Shown piece after piece: positions 8,044 through 16,170 of a stretch of DNA of 52,427 bases. This DNA is from Methanoculleus sp. MH98A (GTDB taxonomy: Archaea > Halobacteriota > Methanomicrobia > Methanomicrobiales > Methanoculleaceae), in NCBI RefSeq assembly GCF_000691865.1, contig NZ_JMIO01000021.1, positions 1 to 52,427 on the forward strand, in the 5' to 3' direction. Below the pieces are notes generated by a model. That model ran no database searches, had not been told where the DNA came from, and saw only the letters and a program-made list of their open reading frames with translations. Each line of letters opens with the position of its first letter. Position 1 is the first letter of the stretch. The position numbers and the translations under genes are program-made.

Positions 8044-9306
8044 TCACCGGGAAGCGTAAACGCCGGCGATATGCCCTGCGGCAAGTGCTGCCGTGGAGAA
8101 CGCGGCCTGGAGATTATAGCCGCCGGTGTCGCCGTCGATATCGAGTGTCTCGCCGATGCAGTAGAGGTTTTCGACGATCTTTGACGCCATCGTTTTTTTG
8201 TTGATTCCCTCGAGAGCGACCCCGCCCCGCGTCACCATCGCTTCGTTGAACCCGCCGAGCCTCTCCACCCGGAACGGGTACTCCGCGAGGGATGCGGCGA
8301 GCGCGTTCCGGGAATTTTTCCGGAGCTGGGCGCAGGTCTCTCCCGCCGGAATCCCGGCGAGGTCGAGCAGCCGCCGGACGAACCGTTCGGGGAGGGCGAG
8401 ATCGCAGAGCACGGTCTTTACCTGCCGGGCCCCGCCCGCCGCAATCGCGTCGGCGAGATGCTTTCGCACCTCCTCCGCGCTCGCCCCGGGGAGGAACGTG
8501 ACCCGGAGTTCGTCGCGGGGGCGGATGGAGCGGGAGAGATCGAGGATGCCCGGGCCCGAGAGCCCGGTGTGCGTGAAGAGGAGATCGCCGGCGTGCCGCC
8601 CGACCCGCTTACCGTCGCGGTAGACGGAGAGGGTGAGGTTCTGAAAGGAGATCCCGGCAAGGTCGGCGAACGGGTAGTCCTCGACGTAGACCGGGGCAAG
8701 CGCCGGGGCGACCTCCGTTGTCGGCTGCCCGAGCGCCCGGGCGAAGGCGTAGCCGTCACCGGTCGAGCCGGTGGCAGGGTAGGAGGCCCCGCCGGTGGCG
8801 AGGACGAGGACGCCGGCCCGGACGGCCGCCTTCGCCGTCCGGACGATGAACCCGTCGCCGTCGCGTTCGACGGCAAGGACAGGGTCGTTGCACCGTATCT
8901 CCACCCCGCGAGCGGCGCACTCCGTGAGGAGGACGGCGAGGACGTCGGCGGACGTCCGGGTCTCCGGGAAGACCTTACCCCGGGGCTCGGTTTCCATCCG
9001 AAGGCCGCGGTCGGCAAAAAACGCGATGAGATCCCGGTTCGTGAAGTTCATGAGCGCGGGCCGGAGGAACGCCCCGTGGTCACCGTAATGAGAGAGGAAA
9101 TCGCCGATCTCACCGTCGTGGGTGAGATTGCACTGCCCCGACCCGGCAATGAGGAGCTTTTTGCCCGGCGCGGGCTTTTTCTCGAAGAGGACGACGTCCC
9201 CCCCGGCTCCTGCCGCCTGCAGGGCGCAGAAGAGCCCGGCGGGACCTCCCCCGATGATCGCGATGGTCTCGTTCACGGCATTAACCGGTGTACCGTGCTC
9301 TTCCAC
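8044..9306 (-). CDS. FAD-dependent oxidoreductase, HI0933/BaiN-like (COG2081)
   Basis: About 420 residues. The N-terminal I-A-I-I-G-G-G-P-A-G-L is the dinucleotide-binding loop, followed by K-K-L-L-I-A-G-S-G-Q-C-N-L-T, a hallmark of the HI0933-like flavoproteins, and a C-terminal N-L-Y-C-I-G-E-T-L-D-I-D-G-D-T-G-G-Y-N second FAD motif. Members include BaiN and putative tRNA or flavin-linked reductases; the substrate in methanogens is unknown. GTG 9306 is taken as start; GTG 9276, just before the FAD loop, is an alternative. The gene is divergent from the DUF2341 gene and shares its promoter region. Confidence 0.85.
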   Translation of the reverse strand: MEEHGTPVNAVNETIAIIGGGPAGLFCALQAAGAGGDVVLFEKKPAPGKKLLIAGSGQCNLTHDGEIGDFLSHYGDHGAFLRPALMNFTNRDLIAFFADRGLRMETEPRGKVFPETRTSADVLAVLLTECAARGVEIRCNDPVLAVERDGDGFIVRTAKAAVRAGVLVLATGGASYPATGSTGDGYAFARALGQPTTEVAPALAPVYVEDYPFADLAGISFQNLTLSVYRDGKRVGRHAGDLLFTHTGLSGPGILDLSRSIRPRDELRVTFLPGASAEEVRKHLADAIAAGGARQVKTVLCDLALPERFVRRLLDLAGIPAGETCAQLRKNSRNALAASLAEYPFRVERLGGFNEAMVTRGGVALEGINKKTMASKIVENLYCIGETLDIDGDTGGYNLQAAFSTAALAAGHIAGVYASR

Positions 9307-9340
9307 GAAGCATCAGCGTTGGGGTGCGGCAGCCGCTAGT

Positions 9341-9351
9341 TGGATATAGGA
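9341..9351. promoter_or_regulatory. Shared TATA element between two divergent genes
   Basis: TGGATATAGGA reads as a TATA-like element on both strands (CCTATATCC on the - strand). It lies about 28 bases before the ATG at 9379 and about 35 before the GTG at 9306, so it may serve both genes. Confidence 0.35.
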
Positions 9352-9378
9352 GCGGGTTCCCACGGGGGGCGGATTACC

Positions 9379-10446
9379 ATGGATGCCATCTGGATCGTTC
9401 TTATCGGAGGGGGCGCCGTGCTGCTCCTCGCGGCCGGTTCCGGGGCGGCTGCGGAGATCCCGCACGCCGCCGGCACCGTTACTGATACACTCGCGGACGT
9501 GATCCCGCACTACTGGTTGGGCGGCGATACCGCCGGGGTCTTCGCCCACCACCGGACGGTGTCGGTCGACAACCCCTCCGACGTCGATTATCTTGCGGTC
9601 CCCTTCAACGCAACCTACCTCCCCGGAATGCGGCCGGATTTCGCCGACATTCGCTTTACGGAGAGAGACGGGACGCCTATCCCCTACTGGATCGAGAACG
9701 CGACCGCCGGCTCCCATGCCCGCGTCTGGCTCGCCCTCCCGGCGAACGCGACGGCGATCACGATGCTTTATAGCAACCCGGAGGCCCGGGACGCCGGCGA
9801 TCCCGACGCGGTCTTCCTCTTCTTCGAGGACTACGAGCGCGGCAACCTCTCGCGGTGGTCATCCTGCGGTTCGAGCGCCGAGGTTCAGTCCGGCATCGTC
9901 CGCGACGGTGCATACGCCGGGGATATCAACGTCTCCAAACCGGATCTCCCGGAGTTCAACGACAGAAGGGTCTGTACCGTGAATATCTCCGCGGGCCCGA
10001 TCGTCATCGAGGGGGACTTCCGGGTCAGTGAGTTCGGGCGGTGGTGCGGTTCGGGCTACATCCAGGCCTGGAACGGGACCAACCGGCTCTACGCCCTTCA
10101 CCTCAGGAACGGGTCCGTGCAGCACTATGACGGTGTCCACCGGAACTTCTCCGCCGACGCTCCTGCCGGAACAGATACCTGGTACCGCATCAGGGTCGTT
10201 CTGGACACGCCGAACGCCACCGAACATGCCTGGATGGACGGCGAGTACCTGGGTAGCGCACCCATGCGGTTTTCCGACGGATCACCGGTCGAAAACGATA
10301 CGGTCTTTGATTCTTTTGCCCTGATCGGGTCTTCGGCGTGGTACTCCGGCGATCCGCACCACTTCTACGCCGACAACGTCGTCGTCAGGAGGTACGTCCC
10401 CGTCGAACCGGTGCTCTCCTACGCGGGCGGCCCGGTCAGCCCGTAA
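9379..10446 (+). CDS. Exported DUF2341 domain protein
   Basis: About 355 residues. A signal peptide or anchor (about residues 5-25) is followed by a region with P-H-Y-W-L-G-G-D and F-A-D-I-R-F-T-E-R-D-G-T-P-I-P-Y-W-I-E, the conserved core of DUF2341, then a jelly-roll-like concanavalin-type domain beginning at F-F-E-D-Y-E-R-G-N-L-S-R-W. There are many N-x-S/T sequons, as expected for a glycosylated archaeal surface protein. DUF2341 occurs in large surface or S-layer-associated proteins and probably binds carbohydrate. A TTG at 9340 lengthens the frame but overlaps the TATA element, so ATG 9379 is preferred. Its end overlaps the UbiA gene on the other strand by 11 bases. Confidence 0.8.
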   Translation: MDAIWIVLIGGGAVLLLAAGSGAAAEIPHAAGTVTDTLADVIPHYWLGGDTAGVFAHHRTVSVDNPSDVDYLAVPFNATYLPGMRPDFADIRFTERDGTPIPYWIENATAGSHARVWLALPANATAITMLYSNPEARDAGDPDAVFLFFEDYERGNLSRWSSCGSSAEVQSGIVRDGAYAGDINVSKPDLPEFNDRRVCTVNISAGPIVIEGDFRVSEFGRWCGSGYIQAWNGTNRLYALHLRNGSVQHYDGVHRNFSADAPAGTDTWYRIRVVLDTPNATEHAWMDGEYLGSAPMRFSDGSPVENDTVFDSFALIGSSAWYSGDPHHFYADNVVVRRYVPVEPVLSYAGGPVSP

Positions 10447-11359
10447 CGGCCACGAGGGCGAAGTAGACGACGACAAGCCCCTGGAAGAGGAAGTAACCCA
10501 CGATATTCGCGACTGCGAAGGGAAGGGCACACGCCCGTTCCGCACACCGGTTCAAGAACCCCAAAAGAGCAATCCCAAGCGGGATGAAGGATATGAGTGC
10601 CACCGGCCAAAAGTCCACGGGCGCGAAGAAATCGGTGAGGGCGAAGGCGGTGAGCGCCGCGGTCGCGAGGGATGCCGCGAGTGCGATGAGCGCAAAGCCG
10701 AAGACGCGGCCCCTCCTCACGACGAGCGTCCGCTTGCCCCCGGCGATGTCGCCTTCCCGATCCGGGATCTCGACGCTCGTGATGAAGACGAGCCCGTAAA
10801 GGCAGAGCGGAACGGCGAAGGCGAAGAAGGCGGCATCAAGCGTTCCCATCGCGACGAAATATCCCGCCCCCGGCATCAGGAGGCCAAAGGTGATCATGTT
10901 CGTGATCTCGCCGAGTTTGTGGTAGGCAAACGCAAGCGGCGGCGCCGTGTAGAACCAGCCCAGCAGGTTCCCTGCTATACCGAAGACGAGGAAGACGACC
11001 GGGTAGCCATAGACGGTCACGAAGAAGTATCCGATCAGGATCGAGACCGCCATCAGGGCGACGGCCGAGAAGAGCGCGGCGGGTTTCAGGCCGGGGTTGG
11101 CGGCGAGGACGCCGCTCCCCCCGGATATCGGCGTCGTCTCGACGAACCGGTCGGCGTCGGCGTCGAAGTAGTCGTTGCTGTAGTGAACGGAGAGGTGCGC
11201 CGCCGCCATCGCCGCGTAACCGATGAGGAACTGGGCCGGGGTGAACCGCGCCCCGAGGAGAAACGCGAGGAGCCCCCCGGCGGTGAACGGGACAAAGCCC
11301 GAGAGGAGGAAGGGGAACCGGCCGAGCCGGATGAAATCTCGGAGGGCACGGGTATCCAT
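10436..11359 (-). CDS. UbiA family prenyltransferase
   Basis: About 307 residues with eight or nine hydrophobic helices. The two Asp-rich metal-pyrophosphate motifs are visible: N-D-Y-F-D-A-D-A-D near residue 63 and E-I-P-D-R-E-G-D near residue 189. The family attaches polyprenyl chains to aromatic or glycerol acceptors in the membrane. The first motif is MenA-like, but methanogens of this group have no menaquinone, so the acceptor could be a lipid or a cofactor precursor. ATG 11359 has GGGAGAC eight bases before it and a TATA box (GGCTATATACC) at about 11394-11404. A longer reading to 11593 would remove that promoter. Confidence 0.85.
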   Translation of the reverse strand: MDTRALRDFIRLGRFPFLLSGFVPFTAGGLLAFLLGARFTPAQFLIGYAAMAAAHLSVHYSNDYFDADADRFVETTPISGGSGVLAANPGLKPAALFSAVALMAVSILIGYFFVTVYGYPVVFLVFGIAGNLLGWFYTAPPLAFAYHKLGEITNMITFGLLMPGAGYFVAMGTLDAAFFAFAVPLCLYGLVFITSVEIPDREGDIAGGKRTLVVRRGRVFGFALIALAASLATAALTAFALTDFFAPVDFWPVALISFIPLGIALLGFLNRCAERACALPFAVANIVGYFLFQGLVVVYFALVAVTG

Positions 11360-11415
11360 GAAAGAGTCTCCCGTTGCGGCATGGGAGGAGCGGGTATATA
11401 GCCTTTTTCCGGTCC

Positions 11416-12075
11416 CTACCCATTCCGGCCGTGCGCGAGGAGCGGCACCACGGCCCGCAACGCATCGACGCCCCCTTCGACGTAGATGAGGCCGAGAACC
11501 GCCCGGGCAAGGGTCTCCTTCTCCTGCTCGAGGGTCTCGCCGTCCGGAGAGCGGCGGAACCCGGAACCGATCCGGCTCTCGTGGAGGCTCCACCGGTCGC
11601 AGAGAGCGGCAAGGCCTGCCGCCCCGACGTCTTCGCCGGGGAGGACCTTCAGCCGCAGGGTGACGTCGCCGATGAGAGCAAGGGCGTGGGAATCGTCGGC
11701 GAAACTCCCGAACATTGCCAGGTCGTTTGCACGGATCGGGAGCGCGTCTTCAGGGAACCCGGAGAGGATATCCGAAAAGAGCCGTTTTGTAGAAGGGGCC
11801 ATCAGAACCCGGGCAAGCCCGTCCGGGCCGCGGAAGGCATGCCCGATCTCCCGCTCGATACGGGGAAGGGTGCGCTCTGCCACACAGGCGGCCTGCTCCA
11901 CCAGGCGGCCAATCTCCCTGCACCACCCCCGTATCCGCCGGAGCCGCCGCGATCGGCGGGCCGAACGCCGGTGAGCGGGGAGGTACTCCAGACGGTACTC
12001 GCGCATGAGCCCTTCCTGCAGCGCCGCGAGGGTCTCCCCGAGCGGGCGGGAGAGCGGCCCGTACTCATACGTCAT
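11416..12075 (-). CDS. Divergent ribonuclease III-like protein
   Basis: 219 residues. The first 70 are Arg-rich and basic. The C-terminal 140 resemble an RNase III catalytic domain: S-H-A-L-A-L-I-G-D-V-T-L aligns with the N-E-R-L-E-F-L-G-D signature, and E-K-E-T-L-A-R-A-V-L-G-L-I-Y-V-E-G-G with the second acidic helix (D-x-x-E-A-x-x-G-A-I-Y-L-D-G-G). The family's first Glu of the signature is not obvious and the order of helices seems partly altered, so cleavage activity is uncertain. There is no double-stranded RNA-binding domain. It may be an archaeal RNase III-like rRNA or tRNA processing factor; this is inference from motif likeness only. Confidence 0.55.
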   Translation of the reverse strand: MTYEYGPLSRPLGETLAALQEGLMREYRLEYLPAHRRSARRSRRLRRIRGWCREIGRLVEQAACVAERTLPRIEREIGHAFRGPDGLARVLMAPSTKRLFSDILSGFPEDALPIRANDLAMFGSFADDSHALALIGDVTLRLKVLPGEDVGAAGLAALCDRWSLHESRIGSGFRRSPDGETLEQEKETLARAVLGLIYVEGGVDALRAVVPLLAHGRNG

Positions 12076-12144
12076 ACGATATGGTGAGATAACTGAGTGA
12101 TTATACCTTTGCCCTCATGTAAATCCTTAGTCGTTGATTTAGGG

Positions 12145-12417
12145 TCACACAAGACCCGTAACAAGCGCGGCGGCAAGCACGAGGTGCAGGCAGAGGAAAA
12201 CAGGGACGAGCTTGAACGCTGTCTTCTGGGTCTTGTGCCGGAAGGCACGCATCGCGGCATAGGCGCCGAACGGCCCGACAAGGGCGATAGCAAGGAGCGT
12301 CTTCTCCGGGGTTCTCCACGCCGATCGTTTCGCCGATCGTTTGTCGCGGTAATATGCAAGGAACGAGACGGCGTTTGCAAGGAGGCAGACCGCGATCGCG
12401 GCGAGAACGGGGGTCAT
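12145..12417 (-). CDS. DUF1294 membrane protein
   Basis: 90 residues with two or three hydrophobic helices. The signature Y-Y-R-D-K-R-S-A-K-R-S-A-W-R-T-P-E-K-T-L and G-P-F-G-A-Y-A-A-M-R-A-F-R-H-K-T-Q-K are characteristic of the DUF1294 family. The function is unknown; in bacteria it is often fused to a cold-shock domain. It overlaps the end of the DtxR-type gene by four bases (ATGA), so the two are translated together and share a promoter. Confidence 0.85.
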   Translation of the reverse strand: MTPVLAAIAVCLLANAVSFLAYYRDKRSAKRSAWRTPEKTLLAIALVGPFGAYAAMRAFRHKTQKTAFKLVPVFLCLHLVLAAALVTGLV

Positions 12418-12884
12418 GCAGACTGTTTCTCCCGCGCGGGCGTTTTCCGCCGGATACGTTCGCAGATCCCGGAATCTGATTGAAGTGCCTCCACCAGCAG
12501 CCGGATCTGCTGTATCGTCTCCGGGTGGAGTTCGTGCTCCATGTAACAGGCATCGGAATTGGCAACCTTCTCCGGGACGTTGATGGCCATCAGGAATTCC
12601 TTTAAAGTATCGTGACGGAATTTGATGACTTCGGCAACCTCGCGCCCTGCAGGCTTCAGAACCACTCCTTCATAGCGCCGGTACTCGACAAGACCCATAC
12701 CGTCGAGTTTCTGGAACATCTCCACAACCGTCGACGGGCCGATATCCAGTTCGCACGCCACGTCCTTGGTGCGGGCATACCCTTTCTCAAGCGTGACGTT
12801 GAGGATGGCCTCCAGGTAGTCCTCGACCCTCCTGCTGAGGTTTCCCACACATCCCCGGTGTCTCATACGGCACATATGTTTCAT
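12414..12884 (-). CDS. DtxR/MntR-type metal-dependent transcriptional regulator
   Basis: Up to 156 residues. The winged helix starts at L-S-R-R-V-E-D-Y-L-E-A-I-L, with recognition-helix region D-I-G-P-S-T-V-V-E-M-F-Q-K-L, followed by the dimerisation and metal-binding domain (F-R-H-D-T-L-K-E-F-L and A-C-Y-M-E-H-E-L-H-P-E-T). The residues C-Y-M-E-H-E-L-H are the usual Fe2+ or Mn2+ ligands. There is no SH3 domain. It probably represses iron or manganese uptake genes when the metal is plentiful, the obvious targets being the adjacent feo operon and itself. Starts at 12884, 12875 and 12866 are possible; the TATA box CATATATCG at about 12893-12901 favours the shorter ones. Confidence 0.88.
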   Translation of the reverse strand: MKHMCRMRHRGCVGNLSRRVEDYLEAILNVTLEKGYARTKDVACELDIGPSTVVEMFQKLDGMGLVEYRRYEGVVLKPAGREVAEVIKFRHDTLKEFLMAINVPEKVANSDACYMEHELHPETIQQIRLLVEALQSDSGICERIRRKTPAREKQSA

Positions 12885-12977
12885 ACGGCAAACGATATAT
12901 GATCTTTTGGGACGAACCCATATATCAGCGTTCCATCAGTTTGACGAAACGTAATCTGGTTTCAGTGCATTTCGTCA
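12863..12977. promoter_or_regulatory. Repeat-rich promoter of the DtxR-type gene
   Basis: Three repeat structures lie here. The 10-base direct repeat TCATACGGCA occurs at 12863-12872 and 12881-12890. GATATATG (12894-12901) and CATATATC (12919-12926) form an 8-base inverted repeat that covers two TATA-like elements. TGACGAAA (12942-12949) and TTTCGTCA (12970-12977) form a second 8-base inverted repeat. The arrangement around the TATA boxes suggests autoregulation by the DtxR-type protein. Which repeat is the operator is not known. Confidence 0.45.
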
Positions 12978-13104
12978 GGACACAGGCCGAGATTCCTCTG
13001 CCGGGTCATCTCCACCCGGCTTTCGATCCGGTCCCTTTCGGAATTGTTGCGTTAAAAAGAGGCGGCGATCCTGTGGACCGTCTCATCCAGGGTATCCATG
13101 CACA

Positions 13105-13899
13105 CTACCTGCGCTTCTTCCCCATCAGCACGATACCTGCACCCGTTATGCAGAGCAGGGCCAGAAATACCCCGCCGCCCAGGACATCCGGTTCCTCCTC
13201 TTCAGGCGGCTCGATCTCGTTGAACAACTCGTAGTCCGGTTTCTGCAGGAGATCGGCCCTGAGAAAAGACCACTTCTCCAGGAATTCGGCACTCTGGGCC
13301 TCAGTCGCAGTCTTATCAACGTTCACCGCCCTGCGCAGCTCGAAGAAGCCTTCCGGAAAGAGGTCCTCGCAGAGCGTGAGCGTCGCGGACTCACCCGTGG
13401 AAAGCCGGGTTACTTCAAACCGGTAGTCGCCAAGGCACCGATTCTTTGCAATCCCCATCCTCGCCTGTGTTGAATAGTCGGTCAGTGCAGACCCGTTGGG
13501 GGCAACCAGCGTCAACCGACCGGCGGAACCGGCGTCCATCCCGGGGCCGATGCCGGTCACGTACCAGGCGGTATGGAGAGCTCCGTCCGAAACCAGGCGG
13601 CTCTGCACTCCTATATCGGACCGTTCGGGGATTTCATCGCCCCAAACCTCGCTAATACCGGCCAGCAGGACCCTGTACATGCAGACGCAGCAGATGCAGG
13701 CATCGGGCTCTTTTCCTTCCAGCCCACCATGATATGCCGCAATATCGTCGATGCCGATCTCCACCGGGACACCGTTATCCAGAACAACAATCGGACCGAG
13801 ATCCGCCTCGGGCGCCGGATCGGCGCCGGGCATGTGGGCAAGAGCGCCCTGGCAGAGCATCAGGGCGGCAATCAACACAATGAATCCTTCTCTCCTCAT
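13105..13899 (-). CDS. Exported membrane-anchored protein with CxCCxC cluster (feo operon)
   Basis: 264 residues. It has a signal peptide (about 1-21), a C-terminal membrane helix (about 243-259) and a K-K-R-R cytoplasmic tail. Residues 66-80 carry C68, C70, C71 and C73 (D-A-C-I-C-C-V-C-M-Y-R-V-L-L-A), preceded by a Y-H-G-G. The surrounding sequence (Y-R-V-L-L-A-G then E-V-W-G-D-E-I-P) resembles an FmdE-type domain, where a His and Cys bind metal or heme, but the similarity is weak. It is the last gene of the feo operon, overlapping the previous gene by four bases, so an extracellular metal-capture or ferric-reduction role in iron uptake is plausible. I know of no named family for it. Confidence 0.75.
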   Translation of the reverse strand: MRREGFIVLIAALMLCQGALAHMPGADPAPEADLGPIVVLDNGVPVEIGIDDIAAYHGGLEGKEPDACICCVCMYRVLLAGISEVWGDEIPERSDIGVQSRLVSDGALHTAWYVTGIGPGMDAGSAGRLTLVAPNGSALTDYSTQARMGIAKNRCLGDYRFEVTRLSTGESATLTLCEDLFPEGFFELRRAVNVDKTATEAQSAEFLEKWSFLRADLLQKPDYELFNEIEPPEEEEPDVLGGGVFLALLCITGAGIVLMGKKRR

Positions 13900-14360
13900 A
13901 TCTCATCGAACCTCCCGTTGAAGAGGAAGTAGACGATCCCCAGCGTAAACGGCAGGAGGAGGATCGCCGGCGAGTAGGGTGGGGCAAACCCGCCGACGAA
14001 CCCGGCAACCGAGTTGAAGAACTCCGGCGCCTCCTCGCCGGCGGGAATGCTCTCGCAGAGCCGGGCGAAGATATCGGTGCCGGCAATGATCCAGATCATG
14101 GCCGCACCGAGCACTATCTTCCCGAACTGTTCCATGGTTCCACGGCCCCTCAGGCTGCCGAGCATGAACAGGCCGCCGAAGACCAGAATGGCGCCTCCCC
14201 ATGCCCAGCGGAAGAAGTCGCCGCCGGCGATCTCAAGAATGCCGATTGAAAAGCCGGGACTCGCCCCGGCCCAGACGAGGATGTCGGCGAGGCCGAACGC
14301 AAGCGTAACGAGGCCGAGCAGCCCGGTGTAGAGTGTAAACATACTGGAATTCCGGTTCAT
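13896..14360 (-). CDS. Four-helix membrane protein in the feo operon
   Basis: 154 residues with four hydrophobic helices (about 7-32, 53-69, 82-98 and 128-147). Conserved-looking polar residues include R52 and D93 (A-G-T-D-I-F-A-R). It starts one base from the FeoB permease stop (TAA-ATG) and overlaps the secreted Cys-cluster gene by ATGA. No family name is recognised. It most likely works with FeoB or with the secreted partner, because the operon is tightly translationally coupled. Confidence 0.75.
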   Translation of the reverse strand: MNRNSSMFTLYTGLLGLVTLAFGLADILVWAGASPGFSIGILEIAGGDFFRWAWGGAILVFGGLFMLGSLRGRGTMEQFGKIVLGAAMIWIIAGTDIFARLCESIPAGEEAPEFFNSVAGFVGGFAPPYSPAILLLPFTLGIVYFLFNGRFDEI

Positions 14361-15575
14361 TTATGCAACCCCCATGAGGATGCCGACGGCATGGATCAGT
14401 CCGCCGTAGATGAAGACCGTCGCCACGAGCACTGCAACCGCCGCGGCAAGTTCCTTCCACCCCTCCCGCAGCATCACCACGAAGGTGGCCACGCAGGGGA
14501 AGTAGATGGAGACGAGCACCACGGCGGTGATCATCTGGTACGGCGTCATGGCAATGGCGGAGAGCTGGGCGACCGCGAGGTCTTTCCGGAGGAAGGCCGC
14601 AACGAGCGGCCCCACCGTCTCCTTCGGCACCCCGAACCAGGTGACGAAGAGCGGTTCGAAGAGATCGGCAAGTGCACCGATGATCCCGGCCAGATAGAGA
14701 ACGTTGACGACCAGTACCCCGAAGAGGACGAACGGAACCGCATCTTTGAGGAAACTCTTCGTCCGGTTCATGAGTTTTTTCGTGACGTTCTCCCACAGCG
14801 GCCAGTGGTAGGGCGGGACGTCGATGAGGATCTCGGGGTTGCTGCCGGGGATGATCCGGTCGAGGATAAACCCGAAGATCCCGAACCCGATAAGCAGGAA
14901 GAGCATGACCCACCCTACCGCATCGGGGATGACCTCGAGCATCACGCCGAGCTGGGCGCCGCAGGGGATGAATATGGCAAGCAGGGTCATCATGATGAAC
15001 CGCTGTTTTCTCGTCTCCAGAACGCGGGTCGCCGTCACCGCCGGGGTGTTGCACCCGAGCCCGAGGATCACCGGGACGATGGCGTAGCCATGCAGCCCGA
15101 TCCGGTGGAAGACGGTATCCATCAGGACGGCGAGGCGCGGGAGGTAGCCGGAGTCCTCAAGGACCGTCATCATCAGGTAGAAGATGATGATAGCCGGCAG
15201 AACCACCCCGATCGCGACGAAGAGACCCGACGTGAGCATCCCGAACGCTTCGAAACAATTTTCAGCCAGCGGGTCGCCGACGAAGAGGAAGTAGTGGATG
15301 CTCGCCGGGTCGGACCAGGCCCCCTGGAGCCACGGGAGCCAGTGGCTGTCGAAGACCTTGACCATGAACCCATCCGTGACGAGGGCGCCCGCAAACGAGG
15401 AGAAGATGCTCCAGAACGCGTAGAGCACGGCGAACGCGACGGGTATGCCGGTGAGCGGCCTGACGGTGAGGTCGCCGAGAACGTCGCCGAGGTTCTGCCG
15501 GTATGCTCCGGCGGCCACTGTTTTACGGGCAATTATATCGACAAGGTCCCACCGTTCCTGCACGGGAAGCGCCAT
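14361..15575 (-). CDS. feoB: Ferrous iron transporter FeoB, permease part (separate gene)
   Basis: About 404 residues with the two Gate domains of FeoB. G-L-G-C-N-T-P-A-V-T-A-T-R and the later F-L-R-K-D-L-A-V-A-Q-L fit the conserved Cys and helix motifs of the FeoB pore, and E-D-S-G-Y-L-P-R-L-A is present. It has no GTPase domain; that is the preceding gene, whose TAG is one base away from this ATG (15575). The reading upstream to 15803 has no homology. Fe2+ uptake across the cell membrane is powered or gated by the GTPase. The split is unlikely to be a sequencing deletion, because the frame relation is opposite to that of the other breaks and a start codon lies exactly at the domain start. 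Confidence 0.9.
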   Translation of the reverse strand: MALPVQERWDLVDIIARKTVAAGAYRQNLGDVLGDLTVRPLTGIPVAFAVLYAFWSIFSSFAGALVTDGFMVKVFDSHWLPWLQGAWSDPASIHYFLFVGDPLAENCFEAFGMLTSGLFVAIGVVLPAIIIFYLMMTVLEDSGYLPRLAVLMDTVFHRIGLHGYAIVPVILGLGCNTPAVTATRVLETRKQRFIMMTLLAIFIPCGAQLGVMLEVIPDAVGWVMLFLLIGFGIFGFILDRIIPGSNPEILIDVPPYHWPLWENVTKKLMNRTKSFLKDAVPFVLFGVLVVNVLYLAGIIGALADLFEPLFVTWFGVPKETVGPLVAAFLRKDLAVAQLSAIAMTPYQMITAVVLVSIYFPCVATFVVMLREGWKELAAAVAVLVATVFIYGGLIHAVGILMGVA

Positions 15576-15576
15576 C

Positions 15577-16170
15577 CTAGCACCCCCCGCACCCGGTACA
15601 TCCGCCGGACTGTTCCGGCGTATCGAACTGTCCGTCTGCCCGGGCCCGCACGGTCTCAATATCAACCTTCTGCGCCTTGCGCAGCATCCCCGCAAGATCC
15701 CGGGCGCCTTCGCCGCTGACGGCCGATGTTGGTACCACCGGCACGCCGAGGATCCTCTGGAGCACGCGGGTGTCGACCGTGATCTGCCGTTCGCGTGCGG
15801 CATCGATCATGTTCAGCGCGATGATCACCGGACATCCCCGTTCGATCACTTCCAGAGCCAGATAGAGGCCCCGCTCGACCCGGGTCGCATCGAGGACGAC
15901 CAGAACCGTTGCACCCGGGTTCTCCGAGATCAGCCGGACGGCCACGTCTTCGGCGGCATCCCGTGCCTCAAGGGAGTATGTTCCCGGCGCATCGATGACC
16001 TCGTATTCCTGCCCGTTCTCGATGAGAACGCCTTTCGTGTAGTCGACCGTCGTTCCCGGGTAGTTGGAGACGACCGCATCCCCCCCGGTGAGCCTGTTGA
16101 AGAGAGCGCTCTTCCCGACGTTCGGGTTGCCCATCATCAGCACGGTCCTGGACGTATCCGCCATGCTCAA
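15577..16170 (-). CDS. feoB: FeoB GTPase part (separate gene) with Cys-rich tail
   Basis: 197 residues. All G motifs are present: G-N-P-N-V-G-K-S (P-loop, residues 14-21), Y-P-G-T-T (G2), D-A-P-G (G3) and N-M-I-D (G4). It lacks the membrane part and ends with a Cys-rich tail, G-G-C-T-G-C-G-G-C, which could bind iron or an iron-sulfur cluster. It overlaps the second FeoA gene by four bases and is followed one base after its stop by the permease gene. In the family GTP binding gates Fe2+ transport; here the two parts must assemble as separate chains. Confidence 0.9.
   Translation of the reverse strand: MSMADTSRTVLMMGNPNVGKSALFNRLTGGDAVVSNYPGTTVDYTKGVLIENGQEYEVIDAPGTYSLEARDAAEDVAVRLISENPGATVLVVLDATRVERGLYLALEVIERGCPVIIALNMIDAARERQITVDTRVLQRILGVPVVPTSAVSGEGARDLAGMLRKAQKVDIETVRARADGQFDTPEQSGGCTGCGGC

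Noticed and set aside
14391-15719. Long + strand frame opposite the FeoB permease
   Set aside because: Shadow of a recognised transporter; no motif or ribosome-binding site.
14361-16170. FeoB split as another sequencing frameshift
   Set aside because: The frame relation is opposite to the one-base deletions elsewhere, and a stop and a start codon sit neatly at the domain boundary.
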